From Paraflavitalea pollutisoli (GTDB lineage: Bacteria; Bacteroidota; Bacteroidia; Chitinophagales; Chitinophagaceae): a stretch of DNA of 64,000 bases. The position numbers were made by a program, and so were the translations under genes. Each line of letters begins with the position of its first letter. The first letter of the stretch is position 1. Shown here piece by piece: positions 42,598 through 51,472 of the stretch. Location of the stretch: positions 372,001 to 436,000 of the forward strand of contig NZ_JARKMX010000002.1 of assembly GCF_029360705.1 (NCBI RefSeq), written 5' to 3'. The notes under the pieces were generated by a model. It ran no database searches, was not told the origin of the DNA, and saw nothing but the letters and a program-made list of their open reading frames with translations.

Positions 42598-43107
42598 CTA
42601 TGGCTCACAGGGCGGTGTACACTGGCCATATTCATATCCGCCATTGGAGTCAGAATCGCTTCCTACACCATTGAAGCCTCTCCTTACATAAAGATCGTTT
42701 CCTTTCTTGTCAACACCTACCACGATCAGGCGCACGTCCTGCAGTCCATTTTTCCGAACGGCGGTGGCACCATAGTAAACACGAATACCTACACAGTTGG
42801 TGTCCTTCATCAGGTTAAGAATACTCTTCCGGTTAAAGGATTCTGAAAAGGGGATAAAAAGGGTGGGTATTTTGGCCTTGATGGTATCACGCTGGAGATC
42901 GAAGCGCTTTTTATATACCTCGATTGAATCTTTGGGAATGAAATGATCTCTCATTGCCAACTCGCTCGAGTCTTTGACATCAGGGATCCAAACACCGTCG
43001 CCGTGGTGACCATCGTTTCCACAGGCAACAAAAAGGAAAGTGAAGACTACAGTGCCCGCCAATAAAAGCAGGGGGCGAATAGACGTTTTGCAGAGGTTAA
43101 ATGTCAT
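42598..43107 (-). CDS. Secreted lipoprotein, unknown
   Basis: 169 residues. Signal peptide with lipobox FVAC (Cys29) followed by a His/Gly/Asp-rich start (GNDGHHGDG). The body has a pattern of alternating strands and ends in EYGQCTPPCEP with two cysteines. No family recognised. It precedes the two-component operon by 59 bp on the same strand and could be co-expressed. Codes cleanly from an ATG at 43107. Confidence 0.75.
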   Translation of the reverse strand: MTFNLCKTSIRPLLLLAGTVVFTFLFVACGNDGHHGDGVWIPDVKDSSELAMRDHFIPKDSIEVYKKRFDLQRDTIKAKIPTLFIPFSESFNRKSILNLMKDTNCVGIRVYYGATAVRKNGLQDVRLIVVGVDKKGNDLYVRRGFNGVGSDSDSNGGYEYGQCTPPCEP

Positions 43108-43361
43108 AAAAGTGAATTTTGAGGTTTAACAGTCAAACTGGCGCTAAGATATTCGTAAACATCCAGCCCGCCCTCACGTAGAACTACTTATTTTACATTC
43201 ACTGTTTACGATTCACTTCCGGTAGTTCATCGCTTGGGCCACATACAGTTTTTAAGCACCTTTGGAAAGCCTTTACGACCCACGCAACCTCCCTGCTACC
43301 CGCAGCCTAAATGACCAGCATTCCCTTGACCGGGCATGAACCACAAAAAAAACTGTGTAAT

Positions 43362-43604
43362 ATGAACCATAACCAACCTGCCTTACCTACATCATCGCAG
43401 CAGTCAGCAATCAACAAGCTTGCAGCCAGCACACCCCACAACGGAAACAACATCGACATGATGCGTGGCTATTACGTCGAAAAGATCCAGGAATTGAATA
43501 CCCAGCTCACCAGGCTGAACCTAATGGAAAATGCCCGGGAGATCTCCGCCATCTGTCACGAGATCATCCGAGCAAAAAAAGGATTGACAAAATTATCCAG
43601 GTAA
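43362..43604 (+). CDS. Small protein, unknown (80 residues)
   Basis: Started at the ATG at 43362 (MNHNQPALPTSSQQ); an in-frame ATG at 43311 would add 17 unremarkable residues. The N-terminal half is polar and low in complexity; the second half (YYVEKIQELNTQLTRLNLME) is an amphipathic helix, maybe a coiled coil, and the end is basic. No family recognised. It stands alone, convergent with the radical SAM gene. Confidence 0.55.
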   Translation: MNHNQPALPTSSQQSAINKLAASTPHNGNNIDMMRGYYVEKIQELNTQLTRLNLMENAREISAICHEIIRAKKGLTKLSR

Positions 43605-43631
43605 ACAGGCTATAACGCCTGAGCAGCACAC

Positions 43632-44705
43632 TCAAAACAGGCGGCCTTGCTCACCAGGCCGCCTGAACAACGAACAGTCCAACTCCAGCCGCTCATCGTT
43701 CAAACCATATTTCTGCGTGTATTTTCTATACTGCATCGCAACCATTTCGGCAATATTGCCCTCACCCCGCATGCGTACCCCAAACCGACTGTCGTTTACC
43801 TGCCCATTATGACTGGCCTCGATGAGGTGCCAGACCTTGTCCGCCCGATCTGGGAAATTCTTATACAGCCAGTCATGAAACAGCAGCTTGACTGCACCAT
43901 TCAACCGCACAAACGTGTAGGCGGAATACACAGCCCCGTTCTCACTGGCCGTTTTCAAAATATTGTGCATGTCGTGGTCATTGAGGCCCGGGATCATAGG
44001 TCCCAGCATCACCCCCATGCGCACCCCTGCCTGGCTCAACTCACGGATGACCCGGAACCGCTGGGCAGCCGTCGTCGTTCTGGGCTCCATCACCCGCCGC
44101 AACTCCTCATCCATTGCCGTGATCGTCATCAACACCGTCACCAGGTTCTTTTTTGCCAACTCCTGTAAAATGTCCTTATCCCGCAATACGCCGGCATTCT
44201 TCGTAATGATACCCACTGGCTGGTTGAACTCCAGGCACACCTCAAGACATTTACGCGTCAATTCAAACTTCTTCTCAGCCGGCTGGTAACAATCTGTATT
44301 ACCACTCAAACTTAATGGCATACATTGCCACTTCGGATGCTGAAGAAACTTCCGCAACAGCTCAGGGGCATTGCGCTTGACGATGATCTTCCGCTCAAAA
44401 TCCAACCCGGCACTATAGCCATAGTATTCAAAAGAATTGCGCGCATAGCAATAAATACACCCATGCTCACAACCCTGGTAAGGATTCATACTGTAGTACA
44501 TGCCCACATCCGGACTGTCTACCTTATTGACAAACGACTTGGCATTCTCCTCCAGGAACTGCGTAGCCACATTTGGTTCACTCCAATCATCGATCGACTC
44601 GATATGCTCCCGTACAATTTCATTCCGAAGGAAACGATTCCTCGTATTGATCTGTGCACCCCTGCCTTTGAAATATTGGTCGGGCTTCTCTTGATTTGTT
44701 TCCAT
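43632..44705 (-). CDS. PA0069-family radical SAM protein
   Basis: 357 residues. The iron-sulfur motif is C-x3-C-x2-C at Cys79, Cys83 and Cys86 (GCEHGCIYCYARN), with the family's MNPYQGC before it. The group (PA0069/Rv2578c) is related to spore photoproduct lyase; its reaction is not established, and DNA-repair contexts are common. It is third in a minus-strand unit behind two 2H-phosphoesterase-like genes, though a 175-bp gap separates it from them. The last codons form a terminator hairpin. Confidence 0.93.
   Translation of the reverse strand: METNQEKPDQYFKGRGAQINTRNRFLRNEIVREHIESIDDWSEPNVATQFLEENAKSFVNKVDSPDVGMYYSMNPYQGCEHGCIYCYARNSFEYYGYSAGLDFERKIIVKRNAPELLRKFLQHPKWQCMPLSLSGNTDCYQPAEKKFELTRKCLEVCLEFNQPVGIITKNAGVLRDKDILQELAKKNLVTVLMTITAMDEELRRVMEPRTTTAAQRFRVIRELSQAGVRMGVMLGPMIPGLNDHDMHNILKTASENGAVYSAYTFVRLNGAVKLLFHDWLYKNFPDRADKVWHLIEASHNGQVNDSRFGVRMRGEGNIAEMVAMQYRKYTQKYGLNDERLELDCSLFRRPGEQGRLF
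43638..43665 (-). terminator. Terminator hairpin inside the last codons of the radical SAM gene
   Basis: CAGGCGGCCT and AGGCCGCCTG pair perfectly over 10 bp with an 8-base loop, and TTTT follows in the minus direction just before the TGA. It would also end plus-strand transcripts from the small gene at 43362. Confidence 0.7.
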
Positions 44706-44880
44706 GGTAATAGTTTATACAAAATTTTCCGCGCAGGATTCCACATAGCCCCTGCATCATCCGCCCAGGACCAGACCGATTACCCGCAAACACACCTCCC
44801 CTGTTCCGGCCGGTACCTGTAGAAACAGGCAACCGGTGGGAAACAGGGATAAGATCAGGTGTGCAAAGCTGCTGAAGAAC
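44706..44880. other. Gap between the radical SAM gene and the 2H genes
   Basis: 175 bp without an open frame. No clear promoter or terminator is visible, so co-transcription with the genes upstream is possible. Confidence 0.4.
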
Positions 44881-45543
44881 TCAGACAAACAACTCCCCTT
44901 GTTTGGTACTAACGGGCAGGTTCATGAAATCAAACCGCTGAGCAATCTGATACGTTCTATCCCCCACCCTTCGTTTCAGCAATAACATGCAGTCCGCAAT
45001 AAAACGGCCCGTAAAATGACGATGCGAATATTCCAGCGAAGCCTTTTCATATTGCCAGGGCAACAATTTGCGGGCTATCGCTAAATGTGGATCATCCAGG
45101 AAATGAGGCCTGTGCGCATTGTCGAGCTTCATCAGCCGCTGCGACAACCTCACTTCCCGCACCAGCCGCTGTATCGGTAGCTTGGTGACCACATTGATAA
45201 ATAAGGTATGACTGGGATAAGTACCATAGTCCTTCAATTCCACCTTGAACGGCGGATACCCCATCCCCACCGTCTTCAGCCGGTTCACGATCCGCTCCTC
45301 CATGACCTCCAGCTGCGTGAAGGTGGCCAGCGGAATATGTACCTTGGCGCCCAGCGCCGAAGGTGCCTGGTACGTTTCATAAAAATCTTTCCGGAGATTC
45401 AACACCCGGTTACGCAATTCTTCATGCGGTAGCAAGATCAGCATGTACTCATTCAGCTTCAGCTGATTGGTGTAATCCTCATAAAAAGCCCTGGGTGTTC
45501 CATGAACCCTTTTAACGGGAGTGATTTGCATATTCTTTGTCAT
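44881..45543 (-). CDS. 2H phosphoesterase / 2'-5' RNA ligase-like protein (second of a tandem pair)
   Basis: 220 residues with the two-lobed layout of the LigT/2H superfamily. First motif is HIPL at His69 (KVHIPLATF), second is HLAI at His153 (DDPHLAIARKL); each should be H-x-[TS]-h, so Thr/Ser is missing from both and catalysis is uncertain. The stretch FKVELKDYGTYPSHTLFINV matches the strand between the motifs. A clear paralogue lies 23 bp upstream. Family members act on RNA cyclic phosphates. Confidence 0.8.
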   Translation of the reverse strand: MTKNMQITPVKRVHGTPRAFYEDYTNQLKLNEYMLILLPHEELRNRVLNLRKDFYETYQAPSALGAKVHIPLATFTQLEVMEERIVNRLKTVGMGYPPFKVELKDYGTYPSHTLFINVVTKLPIQRLVREVRLSQRLMKLDNAHRPHFLDDPHLAIARKLLPWQYEKASLEYSHRHFTGRFIADCMLLLKRRVGDRTYQIAQRFDFMNLPVSTKQGELFV

Positions 45544-45566
45544 AATAACTCGTTTACAGATGATTG

Positions 45567-46181
45567 TCAGGCAACTTCCGACCAGGGCTGAGACCCGGGC
45601 GAGAAGGGAAATTTGTTGACCATTTTACAGTCGTCAAACTGATGCGCCCTGCGCAACAAACGCAGGTCCTGTGCCATAAAAGTCTCATGAAAGTCCTTTT
45701 GAGAATAACAGAACATAGCCTTCGTATACACCGGCTCCGGCAACCGGCGCGCAAGACTCAAATGAGGCTTGGCCATTAACCGCACCGGTGGGCACGAAGA
45801 CGAACGCACAAGATCATCCACCGCCTTCAACTGTTGATTCAGGTGCAAAAAAGGCGTCGGGTCTTGCACACGCAGGTAAATCGTATGCGGTGGAAAACCA
45901 CTATAATTATTCAGCGTTACCCGGAACGGATGCACCTGGTCACAAATACGCTGGATCCACCGGATCAATGTACCTTCCATCTCCTCACGCGCCAGAAAAC
46001 TCGCCACAATAATATGAGCACCGGTCCCGATAGACGATTTCTCCCTGAACGCATCATAGAAAGACTGCTTCTCGGCCGCTACCTTATCCCGCACGGGCAC
46101 ATCAGGATCCACGACCAGTAAATACTCGTACAATCCATGCTCCGCCCAGCTTTGCTGCATATTATTGATCACCGGTTCCAT
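45567..46181 (-). CDS. 2H phosphoesterase / 2'-5' RNA ligase-like protein (first of a tandem pair)
   Basis: 204 residues, paralogous to the next gene. Motif one is HIIV at His56 (GAHIIVASF), lacking Thr/Ser; motif two is HLSL at His140 (KPHLSLARRL), intact. Linking strand: FRVTLNNYSGFPPHTIYLRV. It begins the minus-strand unit facing the umuD-like gene across a 71-bp region containing a palindrome and a TAATTTTG box. RNA 2',3'-cyclic phosphodiesterase activity is the family's usual function. Confidence 0.82.
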   Translation of the reverse strand: MEPVINNMQQSWAEHGLYEYLLVVDPDVPVRDKVAAEKQSFYDAFREKSSIGTGAHIIVASFLAREEMEGTLIRWIQRICDQVHPFRVTLNNYSGFPPHTIYLRVQDPTPFLHLNQQLKAVDDLVRSSSCPPVRLMAKPHLSLARRLPEPVYTKAMFCYSQKDFHETFMAQDLRLLRRAHQFDDCKMVNKFPFSPGSQPWSEVA

Positions 46182-46219
46182 AAAATTATTTTTACCTGAT
46201 CACTATTTTAGCATAAATT

Positions 46220-46236
46220 TACTAAATATTTTAGTA
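46220..46236. promoter_or_regulatory. Operator-like dyad TACTAAA-TAT-TTTAGTA between divergent genes
   Basis: Seven-base perfect arms around TAT, the only such site I found. It covers the region just after the predicted start of the 2H-gene transcript and lies 17-33 bases before the umuD-like ATG, so a bound repressor could block both directions. Confidence 0.65.
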
Positions 46237-46239
46237 GAT

Positions 46240-46247
46240 CAAAATTA
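46240..46247 (-). promoter_or_regulatory. Promoter -7 box TAATTTTG for the 2H/radical SAM unit
   Basis: Exact match to TAnnTTTG on the minus strand; no well-spaced TTG was found upstream. Transcription would start near 46233, inside the dyad. Confidence 0.45.
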
Positions 46248-46252
46248 TTTTT

Positions 46253-46687
46253 ATGGAGGACGACATCTATTACAACCCGGCCTACAAAGGTTCCAAACGA
46301 TTCAACCAATGGGACGTGAAAACTGCCGACGCTACAGGCTTTGGAGCCGCAGCCGACGACTATATGGAACGAGGTATCGACCTCAACGAACAACTTATTC
46401 ATAATAAACCCGCTACCTATTTCATGCGCGTGCGCGGCAACGCCATGACAGGTGCCGGCATTCACGATGGCGATATCGTCATCGTCGACAGAAGCATCAA
46501 ACCCGTGAGCGGAAAAGTGATCATCGCCGTCCTCGACGGAGAAATGATCATACGTAGAATGGAAAAGACATTTAACAAACTGAGACTGATACCCGAAACG
46601 CCCAAACTAGCCACCATCGAGATCGATCCCGGCTGCAACACTTTCCAGGTATGGGGAGTAGTTACCTGGGTCATACACGCCCCCTGA
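46253..46687 (+). CDS. UmuD-like S24-family protein lacking both catalytic residues
   Basis: 144 residues aligning along their whole length with E. coli UmuD: GAAADDYMERGIDLNEQLI matches the segment after the cleavage site, then RVRGNAMTGAGIHDGDIVIV and AVLDGEMIIRRM. The nucleophile Ser60 of UmuD corresponds to Ala64 here (GNAM for GDSM), and the general base Lys97 to Arg101. The cleavage-site pair Cys-Gly becomes Thr28-Gly29. The protein should therefore neither cleave itself nor others. It precedes umuC by 207 bp on the same strand and is probably still its partner. Confidence 0.88.
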   Translation: MEDDIYYNPAYKGSKRFNQWDVKTADATGFGAAADDYMERGIDLNEQLIHNKPATYFMRVRGNAMTGAGIHDGDIVIVDRSIKPVSGKVIIAVLDGEMIIRRMEKTFNKLRLIPETPKLATIEIDPGCNTFQVWGVVTWVIHAP

Positions 46688-46894
46688 TTCACCCAAAAAA
46701 TACTGTCCACACCATTAGACCTATCCTACGGACAGCGGCCAGCCAACACGGGAAAACGATATACAGTAGTGCGAATCAACAGCACAATGCCATTACCCGG
46801 ACCAACTGTTTTATCCCCGCCCCTTGGCTGGCCCTTTTTATACACCATCCACCAATAGAGCCAGCAACTACATGCCGCTAAAAAAACCACACAT
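46688..46894. other. Gap between the umuD-like gene and umuC
   Basis: 207 bp, unusually long for a umuDC-type pair. No convincing open frame, terminator or TAnnTTTG box was found. Confidence 0.4.
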
Positions 46895-48169
46895 ATGAAA
46901 GCCATCGTCGATTGCAACAGCTTCTACTGCTCCTGCGAACGCCTCTTCCGGCCCGACCTCCGCAACCACCCCGTCGTCGTACTCAGCAACAACGATGGCT
47001 GCATCGTATCCCGCAGTGACGAAGCCAAAGCTTTCGGCGTACAAATGGCAGGCCCCTACTTTCTCGCCCGGCCCCTCATCCAAAAACACAACATCGCCGT
47101 CTTCTCCTCCAACTACAACCTCTACGGCGATATCAGCTGGCGTGTTATGGAAACACTCCGCACCCTGTCTCCCATCGTCGAAGTATACTCCGTCGACGAA
47201 GCCTTTCTCGACCTCACCCACATACCGGCCAACGAATTGGAACAGGCAGCCCTGCACATTCGCGAAACAGTAGAACAGTGGACAGGTATTTCCGTATCGG
47301 TAGGCGTAGCGCCCACCAAAACCCTCGCCAAACTGGCCAACTACCACGCCAAAAAACACAAAGTACAAACCAACTGTATCAAAGTATTGGCGAGCAGCCA
47401 ACAGATCGAAGAAGCACTACGCACCACCCGCATCGGCAACGTATGGGGTGTCGGCCGGGCATTTGCCAGCAAACTACTTAACCAGGGCATCACCAGCGCG
47501 TTGGAGTTAAGCAATATGACCGAAGAATGGGCACACCGGCACATGGGCGGCGTAACCGGCATCAGACTGGTACGCGAACTGAAAGGAATCCCCTCCATCC
47601 AGCTCGAAGAACCGCTCAAAACCAAAAAGATGATCGCCACCACCCGCATGTTCGGGGAACCCGTCAGCGATATCAACTCCGTTCGCGAAGCCGTAGCCAC
47701 CTACACCACACGCGCAGCAGAAAAGCTTCGCCGACAACACAGCGCAGCCTCCATCATCAGTGTATTCATCGTCAGCAAAGACCAGGACCACCTGATAGAC
47801 TTCCACCACGGCCCCTCCATCAGCAGCCACACGACACTGCCCGTTCCCACCGCCATTACCCAGGAGTTGATAAAACCCGCTGTAAGCCTGGTCGACCAGT
47901 TGTTCAAAAGAGGGACAGCCTACAAAAAAGCAGGCGTCATGCTCAGCGGCCTCGTACCGCAAGACTCCTTACAGGGAAACCTGTTCACCGCACAAACAAA
48001 AAACAGTAACCGGCAACTCATGGACATCGTCGATAATGTCAACTTCAGCATGCGCGACGACGTTTTGAAGTTCGGAGCCGTCGGCACCACCCGCAACTGG
48101 AAGATGAGGCAGGAGTTGCACAGCGCACGCTTTACCACCCGTTGGGGCGAACTCTATGAAGTAAGTTGA
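46895..48169 (+). CDS. umuC: Y-family DNA polymerase V catalytic subunit (UmuC-like)
   Basis: 424 residues, usual length. Active-site acidic residues are in place: Asp6 (KAIVDCNSFY) and Asp101-Glu102 (YSVDEAFLDL), with the UmuC-type SRSDEAKAFGV. Helix-hairpin-helix region near GNVWGVGRAFASKLLNQGI and the C-terminal DUF4113-like part (DIVDNVNFSMRDDVLKFGAVG). It performs error-prone lesion bypass. A polymerase of this intact kind next to a dead UmuD-like protein suggests control by expression, not by cleavage. Confidence 0.95.
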   Translation: MKAIVDCNSFYCSCERLFRPDLRNHPVVVLSNNDGCIVSRSDEAKAFGVQMAGPYFLARPLIQKHNIAVFSSNYNLYGDISWRVMETLRTLSPIVEVYSVDEAFLDLTHIPANELEQAALHIRETVEQWTGISVSVGVAPTKTLAKLANYHAKKHKVQTNCIKVLASSQQIEEALRTTRIGNVWGVGRAFASKLLNQGITSALELSNMTEEWAHRHMGGVTGIRLVRELKGIPSIQLEEPLKTKKMIATTRMFGEPVSDINSVREAVATYTTRAAEKLRRQHSAASIISVFIVSKDQDHLIDFHHGPSISSHTTLPVPTAITQELIKPAVSLVDQLFKRGTAYKKAGVMLSGLVPQDSLQGNLFTAQTKNSNRQLMDIVDNVNFSMRDDVLKFGAVGTTRNWKMRQELHSARFTTRWGELYEVS

Positions 48170-48216
48170 AATATACCCGGTAAGCCGTAAGTAAGTATCT
48201 TGGAGAAAAAAAGCGC

Positions 48217-49785
48217 ATGCGGTTTACCACAGCTATAATAGGAGCATTGCTTTGTATAATCACCAACGTTACCGCCCAGCAACGTCCCAATATCCTCTAC
48301 ATCATGAGCGACGACCACGATGCCGACGCCATCAGCGCGTATAACACAGGATTGATCGCCACGCCCAACATAGACCGCCTCGCCAAAGAAGGCATGCGCT
48401 TCAGCAAAGCTTTTGTCGGCAACGCCATCTGCGGTCCCTCCCGCGCCACCCTCATCACCGGCCAACACTCCCACAAGAACGGTGTGCGCACCAACCGCGA
48501 TGCCATGGATCCCGCCCGTGAAAACATCGCTAAAACCCTGCAACAGGCCGGCTACCAAACCGCCCTCATTGGTAAATGGCACCTGCACCAATATCCCAGC
48601 GGGTTCAACTACTGGAAGATCCTGCCCGGCCAGGGACAATACATCACACCCCGCTTCATACACATGAACGGCGATTCCGTCAACTACAAAGGATACGCCA
48701 CCGACGTCATCACCGATGAAGCACTCAGTTGGCTGCGCAACCGCGACCAATCCAAACCATTCCTGTTACTGCTACACCACAAAGCACCCCACCGGTACTT
48801 CCTCGCCCCCATCAAATACATAGATCAATACCGCAATAAAAAATTCCCGGAACCCTCCACCTTGTATGCCAGCAAAGAAGGACGCGGCAAAGCCTGGCTG
48901 CTACAAACCATGAGTATCCTCCCCGATATGAAATTATCCAGCGACCTCAAGGTCGATCCCAAATACCTGGAAGACATACCCGCCCTGAAGCCCGATTCGG
49001 CCGAAGCTGCTTACTACAAGGCCATCATGAACCGCATACCTGAACCCGATCGTACACGCATCAAACAGTTATACGCCTACCGCGGAGAAATTATACAACG
49101 GGAACGCCCCACCGGCAACAAACTGCTCGCCTATAAATACCAGTGGTACCTGCAGGACTATATGGCCACCGTGGCCAGCATCGATGAAAATATCGGCCGC
49201 GTACTCGATTACCTCGATAGCGCCAACCTCACAAAAAACACCATGACCCTCTATACCAGCGACCAGGGTTTCTACCTGGGAGAAAATGGTTGGTTCGATA
49301 AAAGATTTATGTACGATGTATCCATGCAAACGCCCCTGCTGGTGCGCTGGCCCGGCCACATCAAACCCGGCACAGTCAGCAACGCTTTGGTACAGAACAT
49401 CGACTTTGCTCCCACCATGATACAGGCTACAGGAACCACCATTCCCACCTACATGCAGGGAACGAGTTTCCTGCCCGTACTGACCGGTGCCAAAAAGAAG
49501 CTCGATCGTCCCTACCTGTATTACCATTTCTACGAATACAAGGCCGACCACACGGTATTACAGCACCTCGGCATTCGTGGCAACAGGTACAAACTGATCT
49601 ACTTCTATACAGTAAACGAATGGGAATTTTATGACCTCGAAAAAGATCCGCAGGAACAGCACAACCTCATTAATGTAAAACAATACCTCCCAACGATCGA
49701 GCGCATGAAACTGGACCTCGTGCAGGTACGTAAAAACTATGGAGATACTGAGCCCGTCGGGCAAGTGACGCCCGCGGCGCCTTAG
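48217..49785 (+). CDS. Secreted sulfatase
   Basis: 522 residues with an N-terminal signal peptide (cleavage near Ala20-Gln21). Metal-binding start NILYIMSDDHD and the sulfatase signature C-x-[PA]-S-R at Cys72 (ICGPSRATLITG), the Cys that becomes formylglycine; GKWHLH and TSDQGFYLGENGWFDKR follow. Type S1 sulfatases of Bacteroidota remove sulfate from host or algal glycans. No glycoside hydrolase or susCD pair lies beside it. Ends 4 bp into the convergent DUF72 gene. Confidence 0.94.
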   Translation: MRFTTAIIGALLCIITNVTAQQRPNILYIMSDDHDADAISAYNTGLIATPNIDRLAKEGMRFSKAFVGNAICGPSRATLITGQHSHKNGVRTNRDAMDPARENIAKTLQQAGYQTALIGKWHLHQYPSGFNYWKILPGQGQYITPRFIHMNGDSVNYKGYATDVITDEALSWLRNRDQSKPFLLLLHHKAPHRYFLAPIKYIDQYRNKKFPEPSTLYASKEGRGKAWLLQTMSILPDMKLSSDLKVDPKYLEDIPALKPDSAEAAYYKAIMNRIPEPDRTRIKQLYAYRGEIIQRERPTGNKLLAYKYQWYLQDYMATVASIDENIGRVLDYLDSANLTKNTMTLYTSDQGFYLGENGWFDKRFMYDVSMQTPLLVRWPGHIKPGTVSNALVQNIDFAPTMIQATGTTIPTYMQGTSFLPVLTGAKKKLDRPYLYYHFYEYKADHTVLQHLGIRGNRYKLIYFYTVNEWEFYDLEKDPQEQHNLINVKQYLPTIERMKLDLVQVRKNYGDTEPVGQVTPAAP

Positions 49786-50714
49786 TCGAACATACCCATC
49801 TGCATACCGCCAGTGGGTTTCGCCGGAACAATGAACTGCGGTTTCATTAAATGAAGGTCACAAGCCGGGTTCAGTTTGTCGATCATATAAGCGACCAGTT
49901 CCGGACAGTACATTTCCTCCGGCATGTGCACGAAGAAATACAGCTCTTCCAGGCCCTGGTTGATCCATTGAATGATTCGTTCCAGCCAGGCATCGGCCCG
50001 CACATAATCCGTGGGGTGGAGCAGGTTGGCTACAAAGCGCACAAAAGACTTCGGCACCGGCAACCCCATATGCGCGCAATCACGTCGGCCGGCGGTATCC
50101 GTAATGACAGCGCCCACGTTCATCGACCGCAGGGTATCCATCATTTCTTTATAAACAACCTTGTCCGAAAACCATTGCGGGTGACGCACCTCGAGAAAGA
50201 ATTGCAGATCGGTCGGCAAGGAGGCGAGGTATTTGAACAGCGCATCGCGGCGTCCCGGAGCATACGCTTCACCCACCTGCAGGAAAATAGGCCCCAGGTG
50301 GTCTCCGAATGCCAACACCCCCTCCAGGAAAGCAGACGTTTGGTCAAAGACATTGTTGAAGTTGCTGTAATGGCTGATCGACTGGGGCACTTTGGGACAA
50401 AACTTAAAATCCCGGCCCTCCGCCCGCGCCGCCCATTTGCCGATCTCGGCCGGTGTATATATCTTATAGTGGGTCGCATTAAGCTCTCCCGCGTTGAAAT
50501 GTTTCACATATTGTTCCATATGCCCCGCCTCCTTGGTACCCTTCGGGTATACCCTGCCAATCCAGGATCGATCGCCCCATCGCGGCACACCCATATAAAC
50601 CAGGGGCTTCACCGCCCGCTGCCCTTTCAGCGACAGGGCATTCACAGCCGGGTCGGCCGGAAGCGTAAAATCAATGCTGTTCAGTTGATCATCGGGAACC
50701 TTGCCAAAATCCAT
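49782..50714 (-). CDS. DUF72 (YecE-like) protein
   Basis: 310 residues in a TIM-barrel layout: VYMGVPRWGDRSWIGRVYP, FKFCPKVPQSISHYSNF, FFLEVRHPQWF and AVITDTAGRRDCAHM are the typical DUF72 segments. Function of the family is not known. It sits convergent to the sulfatase and 162 bp from the divergent sigma-factor gene. Confidence 0.9.
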   Translation of the reverse strand: MDFGKVPDDQLNSIDFTLPADPAVNALSLKGQRAVKPLVYMGVPRWGDRSWIGRVYPKGTKEAGHMEQYVKHFNAGELNATHYKIYTPAEIGKWAARAEGRDFKFCPKVPQSISHYSNFNNVFDQTSAFLEGVLAFGDHLGPIFLQVGEAYAPGRRDALFKYLASLPTDLQFFLEVRHPQWFSDKVVYKEMMDTLRSMNVGAVITDTAGRRDCAHMGLPVPKSFVRFVANLLHPTDYVRADAWLERIIQWINQGLEELYFFVHMPEEMYCPELVAYMIDKLNPACDLHLMKPQFIVPAKPTGGMQMGMFD

Positions 50715-50876
50715 AGACCTTTTTTACAGGCACCAAAACTAGGCATAAAGTTTTAAGGTACAAGCACTTGACCGGCACTACCCCTGTACTCGCAATGTTC
50801 GAAATATCAATAGATTAGCTTTTTTTTCGCAACTTTAAAATATCGTTGGCCGTCGCCCGTCTTCCTTGATATACCA

Positions 50877-51455
50877 ATGAACAAGACGCTGACGATAACA
50901 CCAGGCATGGCAGGAGACTCGAAACGAAATATCACCCAGGTCATCAATGACTACAGCAAAAGGCTGATGGGTTTTATTCGTAAGCGGGTGACCAACGAGG
51001 CCGACGCAGAAGATGTCATGCAGGATGTATTCTACCAGTTCGTCGGCAACACACAGCCCATCGAGCAAATGAGCGCCTGGCTGTTTACCGTAGCCCGCAA
51101 CAAGATCACCGACCGGCAACGCAAACACAAACCCGAAGCACTGGAAGACGTATTCGGCGGAGAAGAAGGAGAAGACAGCATCAACTGGACCGAGCTCCTG
51201 TTCGACGCCTCCAACAATCCCGAAAAAGAATACCTCCGTACATTATTCTGGGAAGAGCTGAACGCCGCACTCGAAGAACTGCCGACCGAACAACGCGACG
51301 CATTTATCAAACATGAAATAGAAGGCGTGTCCTTCAAAGACCTGTCCGAACAAACAGGCGAATCCGTAAATACCCTCATCAGTCGCAAAAGATATGCAGT
51401 ACTGCACCTGAGAGATCGATTGAGTGTGCTGAAAGATGAGTTATTGAATTATTAA
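50877..51455 (+). CDS. ECF-like RNA polymerase sigma factor
   Basis: 192 residues: region 2 (LMGFIRKRVTNEADAEDVMQDVFYQF, here shown only in part by VTNEADAEDVMQDVF) and region 4 (ALEELPTEQRDAFIKHEIEG...SVNTLISRKRYAVLHLR). An unusually long acidic linker with EEGEDSINWTELLFDASNN joins them. A second possible start is ATG eleven codons in. No anti-sigma factor of known type follows; instead two small proteins are encoded directly downstream. Confidence 0.9.
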   Translation: MNKTLTITPGMAGDSKRNITQVINDYSKRLMGFIRKRVTNEADAEDVMQDVFYQFVGNTQPIEQMSAWLFTVARNKITDRQRKHKPEALEDVFGGEEGEDSINWTELLFDASNNPEKEYLRTLFWEELNAALEELPTEQRDAFIKHEIEGVSFKDLSEQTGESVNTLISRKRYAVLHLRDRLSVLKDELLNY

Positions 51456-51472
51456 CCCTACAAAAAAGAATT

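Noticed and set aside
46868-47401. Antisense frame of 177 codons over umuC
   Set aside because: Low-complexity Gly/Val/Phe translation opposite a well-supported polymerase.
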